The translations under genes and the position numbers were made by a program. The notes under the pieces are model-generated. The model was given only the letters and a program-made list of their open reading frames with translations, had not been told where the DNA came from and made no database searches. Shown here piece by piece: positions 34,212-41,401 of a stretch of 64,000 bases of DNA. Each line of letters opens with the position of its first letter. Position 1 is the first letter of the stretch. The stretch lies in assembly GCF_014145675.1 (NCBI RefSeq), contig NZ_JACGZW010000010.1:310001-374000 (forward strand). Direction: 5' to 3'. This DNA comes from Amycolatopsis dendrobii. Its GTDB lineage: Bacteria; Actinomycetota; Actinomycetes; Mycobacteriales; Pseudonocardiaceae.

Positions 34212-34257
34212 TCCGCACCGGATCACGGTAAGTACGAGGAACTCGGGGGAACCCCAG

Positions 34258-34719
34258 ATGACCAATCCCTACGGCCAGCCCCAGCAGCCCTACGGCGGCC
34301 AGCCGCAGCAGCCCTACGGCCAGCAGCAGCCGTACCCGCAGTCCGGTGCGACGCCGGCGCAGCCGTACCCGCAGCAGCCTTACGGCCAGCCCGCGCCGTA
34401 CGGCCAGCCCGGCTTCGGCGGCGCGCCCGGCGGCGACATGAGCGCCATCAAGGACTACAAGGGCTGGGCGATCGGCTGCATCTTCCTGATGTGGATCCTC
34501 GCGATCTTCGCGATCATGAAGTCGAACGAAGTCCAGACGTACAAGATGCAGGGCAACTACGCGATGGCCCAGCAGGCGTCGCAGACGACGAAGACGCTGT
34601 GCCTCATCGCCACCATCCTCGGGGCGCTCGGCTGGGTCGTCGCGATCATCCTGATCATCATCAGCCTCGTGGCCGCGTCCGAGGTGCACAGCTACTACTG
34701 CACCGGCAGCTACTGCTGA
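34258..34719 (+). CDS. CD225/dispanin family membrane protein with YGQP-rich N-terminus
   Basis: 153 aa. The first 60 residues are repeats of QQPYGQP/PYPQ type. Two membrane segments follow (WAIGCIFLMWILAIFAIM and LCLIATILGALGWVVAIILI) with the loop KSNEVQTYKMQGNYAMAQQAS, the CD225 layout. The C-terminus HSYYCTGSYC contains two cysteines. Third member of this compositionally similar membrane cluster between era and recO. Confidence 0.87.
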   Translation: MTNPYGQPQQPYGGQPQQPYGQQQPYPQSGATPAQPYPQQPYGQPAPYGQPGFGGAPGGDMSAIKDYKGWAIGCIFLMWILAIFAIMKSNEVQTYKMQGNYAMAQQASQTTKTLCLIATILGALGWVVAIILIIISLVAASEVHSYYCTGSYC

Positions 34720-34768
34720 ACCAGGGTGTCCCGCCCCGGCATCGACGGCGAAGTGCGACGATGTCGGG

Positions 34769-35545
34769 GTGGTGAACCTCTACCGCGACACCGGGGTGGT
34801 GCTGCGCACGCACAAGCTGGGCGAGGCCGACCGGATCGTCACCCTGCTCACGAGGCGGCACGGCAAGGTCCGGGCCGTCGCGAAGGGCGTGCGGCGCACG
34901 TCGTCGCGGTTCGGGGCGCGGCTGGAGCCGTTCGGGCACGTGGACGTGCAGTTCTATCCCGGCCGGTCGCTCGACGTCATCACCCAGGTCGAGACGGTCG
35001 ACGCGTTCGCGCTGCCGCTGGTGGCCGACTACCAGCGCTACACCGCGGCGTCGGCGATCGCGGAAACCGCGGATCGGCTCTCGGCCGAGGAGGGCGAACC
35101 GGTCCTGAAGCTGTACCTGCTGGTCGTGGGCGCGTTGCGGGCGCTGGCTGGCGGGCAGCGGGACGCGTCGCTGGTGCTCGACGCGTTCTTCCTCCGGGCC
35201 ATGGCCTACGCGGGCTGGGCCCCGGCGATCACCGAATGCGCCCGCTGCGGACTTCCCGGCCCGCACGCAGCGTTCAACGTCGCCGCGGGCGGCTCGATGT
35301 GCCCGGACTGCCGCATCGCCGGTTCGGTGCATCCCGCGCCCGAGGTGCTGACCCTGCTGGACGCGCTGCTGCAGGGGGAGTGGGCGGTCGCGGAATCGTC
35401 GCCGGGGATCACCCGCCGGGACGCGTCCGGCCTGGTCGCGGCGCATCTGCAATGGCATCTGGAACGGCAGCTGCGGTCGCTCCCGCTCGTGGAGCGGCGT
35501 GCCCGGGAGGCCGCCGGGCCGGGCCCAGTAGGGTCGGCCGGGTAG
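34769..35545 (+). CDS. recO: DNA repair protein RecO
   Basis: 258 aa. N-terminal OB fold (RDTGVVLRTHKLGEADRIVTLLT, positions 4-26), a helical middle, and the zinc-binding group CARCGLPGPH ... CPDC. RecO loads RecA on SSB-coated single-stranded DNA with RecR. GTG 34769 is followed by a second GTG. Followed 26 nt later by uppS, as in mycobacteria. Confidence 0.94.
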   Translation: MVNLYRDTGVVLRTHKLGEADRIVTLLTRRHGKVRAVAKGVRRTSSRFGARLEPFGHVDVQFYPGRSLDVITQVETVDAFALPLVADYQRYTAASAIAETADRLSAEEGEPVLKLYLLVVGALRALAGGQRDASLVLDAFFLRAMAYAGWAPAITECARCGLPGPHAAFNVAAGGSMCPDCRIAGSVHPAPEVLTLLDALLQGEWAVAESSPGITRRDASGLVAAHLQWHLERQLRSLPLVERRAREAAGPGPVGSAG

Positions 35546-35571
35546 GAAGTCCATTCTTCAGGAGGCCGCGA

Positions 35572-36390
35572 GTGCTGCGCAGGGGACGGGAGACCCGCTC
35601 GGCGGGGTACGAGCTGCGGGCTCCGGACCCGCATCCCTCGGGCGCGAAACCGCCGGAGATCCCCGCGGACCTGGTGCCCAAGCACGTCGCGCTCGTCATG
35701 GACGGCAACGGCCGCTGGGCCAACCAGCGCGGCCTGCCGCGGATCGAGGGCCACAAACGCGGCGAGGCCGTGATGATCGACGTCGCGAGCGGCGCGGTCG
35801 AACTCGGCGTGAAGTGGCTTTCGGTGTACGCCTTCTCGACGGAGAACTGGAAGCGCAGCCCCGAGGAAGTCCGGTTCCTCATGGGCTTCAACCGCGACAC
35901 CATCCGCCGCCAGGTCGACTACCTCGGCTCGATCGGCGTGCGCATCCGCTGGGCGGGGCGGCGGCCGAAGCTGTGGGCCAGCGTGATCAAGGAACTGCAG
36001 ATCGCCGAAGAGAAGACCAGGAACAACACCAAGCTCAACATGACCATGTGCGTCAACTACGGCGGCCGCGCCGAACTGGGCGACGCGATGCGCCGGATCG
36101 GCCAGGACGTCGCGGCGGGGAAGATCAACCCGGACAAGATCGACGAGCGCACCGTCGCGAAGTACCTCTACCAGCCGGACATGCCTGACGTGGACCTGTT
36201 CCTCCGGCCGTCCGGCGAGCAGCGGACGTCGAACTTCCTGCTGTGGCAGTCGGCGTACGCGGAGATGGTCTACCAGGACACGCTGTTCCCGGACTTCGAC
36301 CGGACCCACTTGTGGCAGGCGTGCCTCGACTTCGCGAAACGCGACCGCCGGTTCGGCGGCGCGGTGGACCAGGCAGGGAGCACGAAATGA
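35572..36390 (+). CDS. uppS: Polyprenyl (decaprenyl) diphosphate synthase UppS
   Basis: 272 aa cis-prenyltransferase making the lipid carrier for cell-wall synthesis. Catalytic motif VMDGNGRWANQRGLPRIEGH, with AFSTENWKR, NYGGRAEL and the C-terminal RPSGEQRTSNFLLWQSAYAE (all family hallmarks). GTG 35572 has AGGAGG at 35561-35566. Actinobacterial members of this length make decaprenyl diphosphate (Rv2361c). The stop overlaps the next gene (ATGA). Confidence 0.95.
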   Translation: MLRRGRETRSAGYELRAPDPHPSGAKPPEIPADLVPKHVALVMDGNGRWANQRGLPRIEGHKRGEAVMIDVASGAVELGVKWLSVYAFSTENWKRSPEEVRFLMGFNRDTIRRQVDYLGSIGVRIRWAGRRPKLWASVIKELQIAEEKTRNNTKLNMTMCVNYGGRAELGDAMRRIGQDVAAGKINPDKIDERTVAKYLYQPDMPDVDLFLRPSGEQRTSNFLLWQSAYAEMVYQDTLFPDFDRTHLWQACLDFAKRDRRFGGAVDQAGSTK

Positions 36391-36806
36391 GCACTGCGGA
36401 AGCCGCCGAGACCGGCGCACTGCTCACCCGGGCGCGCGAAGCACTGGAACGCTACCTGGAAGTCCACGTCGACGACGACGGCGCGATCACGTTCTCCCAC
36501 GCCGACGTCCCGTGCGTCATCCAGGCGACCCGCCTCGCCGACGGCCTCACGGTGCTCAGCCTGACCTGCGTGGTGGCCTGGGACCTGCCCGACGACCCGG
36601 CCCTCGCTGTCGCGGTCGCCGAACGGGCCGGACAGGGTTTGTTCGGGACGCTGGGCGTGGGCCACACGGAGCGCGGGGTGGACGTGACCCTGCGGTACGC
36701 GTTCCCGGCGGAGGGGATGGATCCGTCGCCGTTGGGGACGTTGCTGATGCTGGTGGTCTCCACTGCTTCGCAGCTGCGGACCGAGTTGCCTGGGGTGGAG
36801 GCCTGA
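36387..36806 (+). CDS. YbjN-domain-like conserved protein
   Basis: 139 aa acidic soluble protein, no membrane segment. The pattern ALERYLEVHVDDDGAITFSH, then VIQATRLADGLTVLSLTCVV and a helix at the end fits YbjN/type III chaperone-like domains. The orthologue position corresponds to Rv2360c, downstream of uppS. Function unknown. Overlaps uppS by 4 nt. Confidence 0.75.
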   Translation: MSTAEAAETGALLTRAREALERYLEVHVDDDGAITFSHADVPCVIQATRLADGLTVLSLTCVVAWDLPDDPALAVAVAERAGQGLFGTLGVGHTERGVDVTLRYAFPAEGMDPSPLGTLLMLVVSTASQLRTELPGVEA

Positions 36807-37460
36807 GCCGGGTTTCGCGGTTCTGGGTTTCCGGTCCGGCGGCGGGTTCGGGTTCGCTGCTGTCTTGAGCCTCGGTTTGCGCGGGCTGGCGGCGGGTTCG
36901 CCTGTCTGATTGGCCTGCGCGGCGCAGGGAGTGTCTCTGATGCCTCGGTCCTTGGCGAGATCTTCTTGGCTAGGCTGCGTTGTGGACGCTGTCCCGCCTC
37001 GTCTGGACGGAACTCGCTGACCCCTCACTCGCAGGTGCTGTTCCTGCGCAGCGGATCTCCCCAGCCGGGCCGAACTTCGCGCCTTGTCTGTGCCGCCGCT
37101 GGCAGTTGCCCGCTTGGCTTCCTCCGCTGGCCTCCGCGTGCGCGGCCGCGCTTGGCTTGGTTCGCGGGCTGCGTGCGGAGCCCTGCCCCTCGCGCGGTGT
37201 GCTGCTTCGTTGCCTCTTGACTCTCCGCCGCTTGCCTCGGTTGTGTCGCGCGCTGCGTGTGGAGCCCTGCCATCTGTTCGATGTGCCGCTTCGCCGCCGA
37301 GCCCTTCCGCCCAAGCCGCTTCACCACCCCGCTTTGACCGCCCGTTTCCGCCCCTTCCTCCCCCTCAATCGGGTGACATTCACGCAAAACCGGCGTGAGG
37401 GGTCCCCTCGCACCACCTGCGGCTGGGGTTCTGTCGGACCCGGCTGGCATCATCGCCTTC
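36807..37460. other. 654-nt non-coding stretch with an imperfect tandem repeat
   Basis: No convincing gene. The composition changes to many CT/TT-rich words (GCTTCG, CTTGGC) unlike the flanking genes. It contains an imperfect tandem repeat of about 84 nt (roughly 37151-37302) and no recognisable RNA. Frames on both strands are open but compositionally odd. Confidence 0.5.
37151..37302. repeat. Imperfect tandem repeat, period about 84 nt
   Basis: GCTGCGTGCGGAGCCCTGCC at 37168-37187 recurs as GCTGCGTGTGGAGCCCTGCC at 37252-37271, 84 nt apart, 19 of 20 identical. Flanking words (CTTGGCTTGGTT/CTTGCCTCGGTT before, GTGCTGCTTCG/GTGCCGCTTCG after) also repeat with small indels. Confidence 0.65.
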
Positions 37461-38480
37461 GTGGAAACCCTTTCCAACAACGCCGCCGAGGAACGCCCCC
37501 GCACGCGGCGGTTCCGGATCAGCTCCATCGAGATCCTGTGTGCCGTCCTGCTGGTCGCGGTCCTCGCGCAAAGCAAGCTCCAGGACCTCTTCGACGTGCC
37601 CGCGCTGCGCACCGGATCCACGGTATTCGTCGCAGTGTGCGTGCAGGCGCTGCCGTTCCTCGTGCTCGGCGTGCTGATCAGCGGCGCCATCGCCGCCTTC
37701 GTGCCCGCCCGCGCGCTGGAACGGGTGCTGCCGAAGAAAGCGTCGGCCGCGGTCGGCGTCGCGGGGCTGGCCGGAGTCGCCTTGCCCGGCTGCGAATGCG
37801 CGTCCGTTCCCGTCGCGCGGCGGTTGATCGGCCAAGGCGTCGCACCCGCCGCCGCGCTCACCTTCCTGCTTGCTGCGCCCGCGGTGAACCCTGTCGTGCT
37901 GGTGGCCACCGCGGTCGCGTTCCCCGGCCGTCCGGAAATGGTGTTCGCGCGGTTCGCCGGTTCGCTCGCCACCGCGATGGCGATGGGCTGGATCTGGGCC
38001 CGCTGGGGCAAACTCTCCTGGATCACCGAGCGGGCGCTGCGCCGCTTGCCCGATGTCCAACCCGGACAACGATGGCGCGTATTCGCCGAAACCGCTCGCA
38101 CCGATCTTGTGGAAGCCGGCGGATTCCTCGTTCTCGGCGCGCTGATTTCCGCCTCGCTCAACGTTCTCGTGCCCGCGCAGTGGTTCGAAGTGCTGTCCGG
38201 GCAGATCATCGTCGGCGTTGTGGTGATGGCAGTCCTCGCCGTAGTCCTCGCGTTGTGCAGCGAGGCCGACGCGTTCGTCGCGGCTTCGCTCACCGCGGTG
38301 CCCTTGCTGCCGAAGCTGGTGTTCCTGGTGGTCGGCCCGGCCGTCGACGTGAAGCTTTTCGCTTTGCAGACAGGCACTTTCGGCCGTTCCTTCGCCGCGC
38401 GGTTCGCACCGGTCACCTTCGTGGTGGCGATCGCCTGCGGCACCGTCGCGGGCGTGATCTTCCTCGGAGGCGTCCAATGA
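37461..38480 (+). CDS. Permease of the DUF318/UPF0718 (YcgR/YraQ) family
   Basis: 339 aa with about 8-9 membrane segments. Two family motifs: VALPGCECASVPVARRL with a cysteine pair and FLLAAPAVNPVVL; the second half repeats as ALCSEADAFVAASL. GTG 37461 is the first good start after the non-coding stretch. It overlaps the TIGR03943 gene by 4 nt; the two form the YcgR/YcgQ-like pair. A metal-related role is suspected because the pair lies beside zur, but no transport substrate is established. Confidence 0.88.
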   Translation: METLSNNAAEERPRTRRFRISSIEILCAVLLVAVLAQSKLQDLFDVPALRTGSTVFVAVCVQALPFLVLGVLISGAIAAFVPARALERVLPKKASAAVGVAGLAGVALPGCECASVPVARRLIGQGVAPAAALTFLLAAPAVNPVVLVATAVAFPGRPEMVFARFAGSLATAMAMGWIWARWGKLSWITERALRRLPDVQPGQRWRVFAETARTDLVEAGGFLVLGALISASLNVLVPAQWFEVLSGQIIVGVVVMAVLAVVLALCSEADAFVAASLTAVPLLPKLVFLVVGPAVDVKLFALQTGTFGRSFAARFAPVTFVVAIACGTVAGVIFLGGVQ

Positions 38481-39232
38481 GGCGCGAAACCCAGAACGTA
38501 CTGCTGATCCTCCTGGGCGGCGCCCTGGTGAAAATCGCGCTCAACGGCGACTACCTGCGCTACGTGAAACCAGCCCAGCAACCATGGATCATCGCCGGCG
38601 GCGCGGTGATGCTGCTCCTCGGCGCCACAGCCATCATCCGCGACATCGCATCCGCGCGCGCCGCGGCGAAAGCAGCGCACGAATCCGGAGCAGGCGCCGA
38701 ACATCCAGACGCGCACGGCCACCACCATCACCCCGCGCGCTCAGCCTGGCTCCTCGTCGTCCCGGTACTTGCGGTGTTCCTGGTCGCCCCGCCCGCACTC
38801 GGCGCGGATTCGGTCACCCGCACCGAGGCGCGCCTGCCCGCCAGCGCCGCGACCACCTCGGCAGCCGCGTTCCCGCCGCTCCCCGCCGGAGCAGTGGTGC
38901 CGATGGCGATGAACGAGGTCGTCACGCGCGCGGGCTGGGACGCCAACGGAACCATGAACGGACGCACTGTCGAGATCTCCGGCTTCGTCGTGCACACCGG
39001 AGGCCAAACCCTGTTGGCCCGCTTGGTAATCAGCTGCTGCGCCGCCGACGCCGCCCCCGTCACCGTGCACCTCAAAGGCGGCGGCGCCGACCGCTTCCCG
39101 AGCGACACCTGGCTGCGCGTCGCGGGCCAGGTCGTCCCGGGCACCGCGACCGAGGCCAACAGCTACACGCCGGATCTGGTCCCGGTGACAGTCGAACGGA
39201 TCACGCCGCCGAAGGATCCGTATGAATACTGA
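38477..39232 (+). CDS. TIGR03943 (YcgQ-like) membrane/lipoyl-type accessory protein
   Basis: 251 aa. Two N-terminal membrane segments flank a histidine-rich loop EHPDAHGHHHHPAR (residues about 75-88), and a third segment follows. The extracytoplasmic domain has VEISGFVVHTGG, ISCCAADAAPVTVHL with the conserved CC, and WLRVAGQV. This is the usual partner of DUF318 permeases. The His-rich loop next to zur hints at zinc, which is inference. Coupled by ATGA to the permease. Confidence 0.87.
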   Translation: MRRETQNVLLILLGGALVKIALNGDYLRYVKPAQQPWIIAGGAVMLLLGATAIIRDIASARAAAKAAHESGAGAEHPDAHGHHHHPARSAWLLVVPVLAVFLVAPPALGADSVTRTEARLPASAATTSAAAFPPLPAGAVVPMAMNEVVTRAGWDANGTMNGRTVEISGFVVHTGGQTLLARLVISCCAADAAPVTVHLKGGGADRFPSDTWLRVAGQVVPGTATEANSYTPDLVPVTVERITPPKDPYEY

Positions 39233-39490
39233 AAGGAGCGACGCCGCCGACATGTCCGCCGCGACCGCCACGGAACGCGGCCCGCCGCCTCGGCCCGCCC
39301 GGTGCACCTGAGTTTCTTCGACGGATCCCGGAGTGTCCTGCTTCGTGCGCTCTTTCAGGCCCGCCGCGCTTGAAACGGCTCCGAAACGGATCCTCGCCGC
39401 GATCGGTTCGAACCGCTCAGAGTTGCGAAACCCTGCGGCCCGACGCTCTCGCAGCGGCTCCGCTTGCCAGACGCCTGTTCCGAAACCCGC

Positions 39491-39732
39491 TCACGAGCCC
39501 GCCGCCGGGAACTCGCCGGGGCAGCCGAACGCGGTGGGCAGGCCGGTGATGTCCATGTCGTCCTTGATCGCGACCGGCACCCGAGCAATGGCGCGCGATC
39601 ACCGTCGGCGCGGCGCTGATCAGCGTCAGCGGCCTTGGCGAGCCGGGGCTTCGTCGCGCAGCACGCGAACGCGTTGAGCACGGGCTGGCCGGCGAGCGCC
39701 CGCTTGAGCGCGAGTTCGGTCAGCTCCGCGGA
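39491..39732 (-). pseudogene. Amidase remnant (N-terminal fragment, frameshifted)
   Basis: Minus-strand translation gives ELTELALKRALAGQPVLNAF, then AADADQRRADGDRAPLLG; after a one-frame shift it continues VPVAIKDDMDITGLPTAFGC and PGEFPAAGS before a stop at 39491-39493. VPVAIKDDMDITGLPT is the amidase-signature lysine region. Only about 80 residues of an expected 470 or so remain. Mycobacteria carry the amidase amiA2 (Rv2363) in this neighbourhood, so this may be a relic of that gene. Confidence 0.7.
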
Positions 39733-39738
39733 CGAGCG

Positions 39739-40152
39739 TCAGCTGGCGTGCTCGGCGCAGGTGCCGGTGATCTCCACGGTGTGGCTGATGTCGGTGAACC
39801 CGTGGTCCGCCGCGATTTTCTCCGCCCAGCGTTCCACCGCGGGACCCTCGACCTCCACTGTGCGCCCGCACACGCGGCACACGAGGTGATGGTGGTGGTG
39901 CGACGAGCACCGGCGGTAGATCGCCTCGCCGGAGTCGGTGCGCAGCACGTCGATCTCGCCCGCCTCGGAGAGCGACTGCAGCGTCCGGTAGACGGTGGTC
40001 AGGCCGATGCCGTCGCCGCGTTTGCGGAGTTCGTCGTGGAGTTCCTGGGCCGAGCGGAAGTCGTCGACGGTGCTGAGCAGGTCGACCACCGCCGCACGCT
40101 GCTTCGTGGAGCGCCGGCCGGGGACCGGGACCGGTTTGGGGGCCGAGGACAT
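39739..40152 (-). CDS. zur: Fur family regulator, probably zinc-responsive Zur (FurB)
   Basis: 137 aa. The wHTH part is STKQRAAVVDLLSTVDDFRSAQELH to LTTVYRTLQSLSEAGEIDVL (about residues 15-70). Metal-binding elements: SSHHHHHLVCRVCGR (two cysteines of the structural zinc) and a final CAEHAS. Position beside an ArsR gene and glyS equals mycobacterial Rv2359 (Zur). The Zur target set cannot be read here; no clear Zur box was found. It starts 2 nt after the ArsR stop. Confidence 0.88.
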   Translation of the reverse strand: MSSAPKPVPVPGRRSTKQRAAVVDLLSTVDDFRSAQELHDELRKRGDGIGLTTVYRTLQSLSEAGEIDVLRTDSGEAIYRRCSSHHHHHLVCRVCGRTVEVEGPAVERWAEKIAADHGFTDISHTVEITGTCAEHAS

Positions 40153-40154
40153 CG

Positions 40155-41081
40155 TCACTTCCCTTCCTGCACGTGGGCGACCGCGTCGACGACGATGTGC
40201 GCCAAATGGTCGTCCACCAGCCGGTAGACGACCTCGCGGCCGCGCCGCTCGCCCTGGACCACGCCCGCGGTCTTGAGAACGCGGAGGTGCTGGCTGATCA
40301 ACGGCTGGGCGACGTCGAGTTCGTCCACGAGCTCGTGCACGCACCGGTCCGCCTCCCGCAACTGCAGCACGATAGCGATCCGCACCGGAGCGGCGAGCGC
40401 CCGGAGCAGTTCGCCGGCGTCGGCGAGCACGCCGGGAGGCATGACCGCAGGTCCGGAACCGGCGGACCGCCCAGCCGGGCCGGCCGTGCCGCTCGCGTCG
40501 ACGGGATGCGGCGGGTCCGCGGGCAGATCTGCCTGCTCGCCGGCGGCGGCCTCGGCAGAGGCGGAAGCGCGTTCGGCGGAAGACTCGGCGTTCTCGGTCG
40601 CGGTCGGGGCCGGAGCGGCAGGACTGGCTGCCCCGGTGTGGTCCGCGGCGGCGTTCTTCACGGGGGCCTCGGTGTTCCTGGTCGTTGCCGGTCCCGGGGT
40701 GCGCGAGTCCGCGGCAGCCGGGCCGGTGGGTTCTGCGATCGCGTCGGAGTGCGGAGCGGCCGGACCCGCGGCGGTCGTCTCGTGCGCGGCTGCATGGGCC
40801 GCGGGCGCCTCACCGCTTCCGGTTGCCGTCGAGGCTGGGGAGGTTGAGTCTGCGGCAGTCGCTTCCGCCGGGCCGGAGTGGTTCACGCCCGAGGTCGCCG
40901 CAGCCGAACCCGCCGATGCCGGAGTCGTCGGACCCGCGGCAGCCGGACGTGCCGCAGCCGGACCTGCCGTATCCGCAGCAGCGGGACCCGCGGCAGCCGG
41001 ACCTGCCGTACCCGCGGCAGCCGAACCCGGAGACCCGGCCCCCGCACCGTCGGACAGGGCGCTCGAAGGTGCCGACGTCAT
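40155..41081 (-). CDS. ArsR/SmtB family regulator with about 210-residue Ala/Pro-rich N-terminal extension
   Basis: 308 aa. The last 95 residues are a complete ArsR winged helix (ADAGELLRALAAPVRIAIVL, CVHELVDELDVAQPLISQHLRVLKTAGVV, RRGREVVYRLVDDH). The preceding 210 residues are low-complexity alanine/proline/threonine with AAAGPAAAG-type repeats. GGAGG at 41088-41092 sits 6 nt before ATG 41081, so the extension has its own good start. An internal ATG at 40442 would give a normal-size ArsR. Equivalent of Rv2358 (SmtB), upstream of zur in one operon. Confidence 0.8.
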   Translation of the reverse strand: MTSAPSSALSDGAGAGSPGSAAAGTAGPAAAGPAAADTAGPAAARPAAAGPTTPASAGSAAATSGVNHSGPAEATAADSTSPASTATGSGEAPAAHAAAHETTAAGPAAPHSDAIAEPTGPAAADSRTPGPATTRNTEAPVKNAAADHTGAASPAAPAPTATENAESSAERASASAEAAAGEQADLPADPPHPVDASGTAGPAGRSAGSGPAVMPPGVLADAGELLRALAAPVRIAIVLQLREADRCVHELVDELDVAQPLISQHLRVLKTAGVVQGERRGREVVYRLVDDHLAHIVVDAVAHVQEGK

Positions 41082-41197
41082 CGCTGCCTCCACTCGCGTC
41101 CCGCCGTCCGCTCCGTCCCGCCGCGCCCCTCGGCCAGCACGACCAGGGGACGGCGTTTCCGAAGCCGGATGTCATTGCCGATAACCTTCGCCGCCAT
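41078..41197 (-). CDS. 39-residue basic small protein, coupled to arsR
   Basis: ORF from ATG 41197 to TGA 41078, overlapping the ArsR start as ATGA. GGAAGGGA precedes the start with about 8 nt spacing. The product begins MAAKVIGNDIRLRKRRPL and is strongly basic, with high GC at third codon positions (about 32 of 39). It resembles no family I recognise; a zinc-free ribosomal-protein-like role is conceivable from size and charge but unsupported. It could also be a leader ORF for arsR translation. Confidence 0.5.
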   Translation of the reverse strand: MAAKVIGNDIRLRKRRPLVVLAEGRGGTERTAGREWRQR

Positions 41198-41260
41198 CGT
41201 AGTGTTCCCTTCCCCGGGCGCGGTGATCGCCGGGGGCCGGGGGACCGGCGTTCCGGATTG

Positions 41261-41272
41261 ACCCGATCGGGT
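41261..41272. promoter_or_regulatory. 12-bp perfect palindrome in the arsR / secreted-protein divergent region
   Basis: ACCCGATCGGGT at 41261-41272 lies between the small ORF (start 41197) and the secreted-protein gene (start 41402). A TTGACC overlaps its left side at 41258-41263. Possible operator, unassigned. Confidence 0.3.
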
Positions 41273-41401
41273 GAGTTCGTGAAGATTTGGCTTGTCCGCT
41301 TCGCAAGTCGTGGCGGACGGTGCAAGGTTGTCGCGGGGGCGATTCGTCGCGTCTCGTACAGTGGCGCATCGCTCGGGGTTGCCGGAGGGCAGTGGGGAGA
41401 C

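Noticed and set aside
37084..37398. 104-codon frame with RAACGALP repeats
   Set aside because: The repetition comes from the 84-nt DNA repeat; low-complexity sequence, no ribosome site and no recognisable product.
36807..37460. Possible Zur box before the permease gene
   Set aside because: No AT-rich TGAAAA/TTTTCA-type palindrome; GGGTGACATTCACGC is too weak.
39222..39311. 29-codon plus-strand ORF after the TIGR03943 gene (begins MNTERSDAADMS)
   Set aside because: No family match, weak start context and overlap with the end of the upstream gene; kept out for lack of support.
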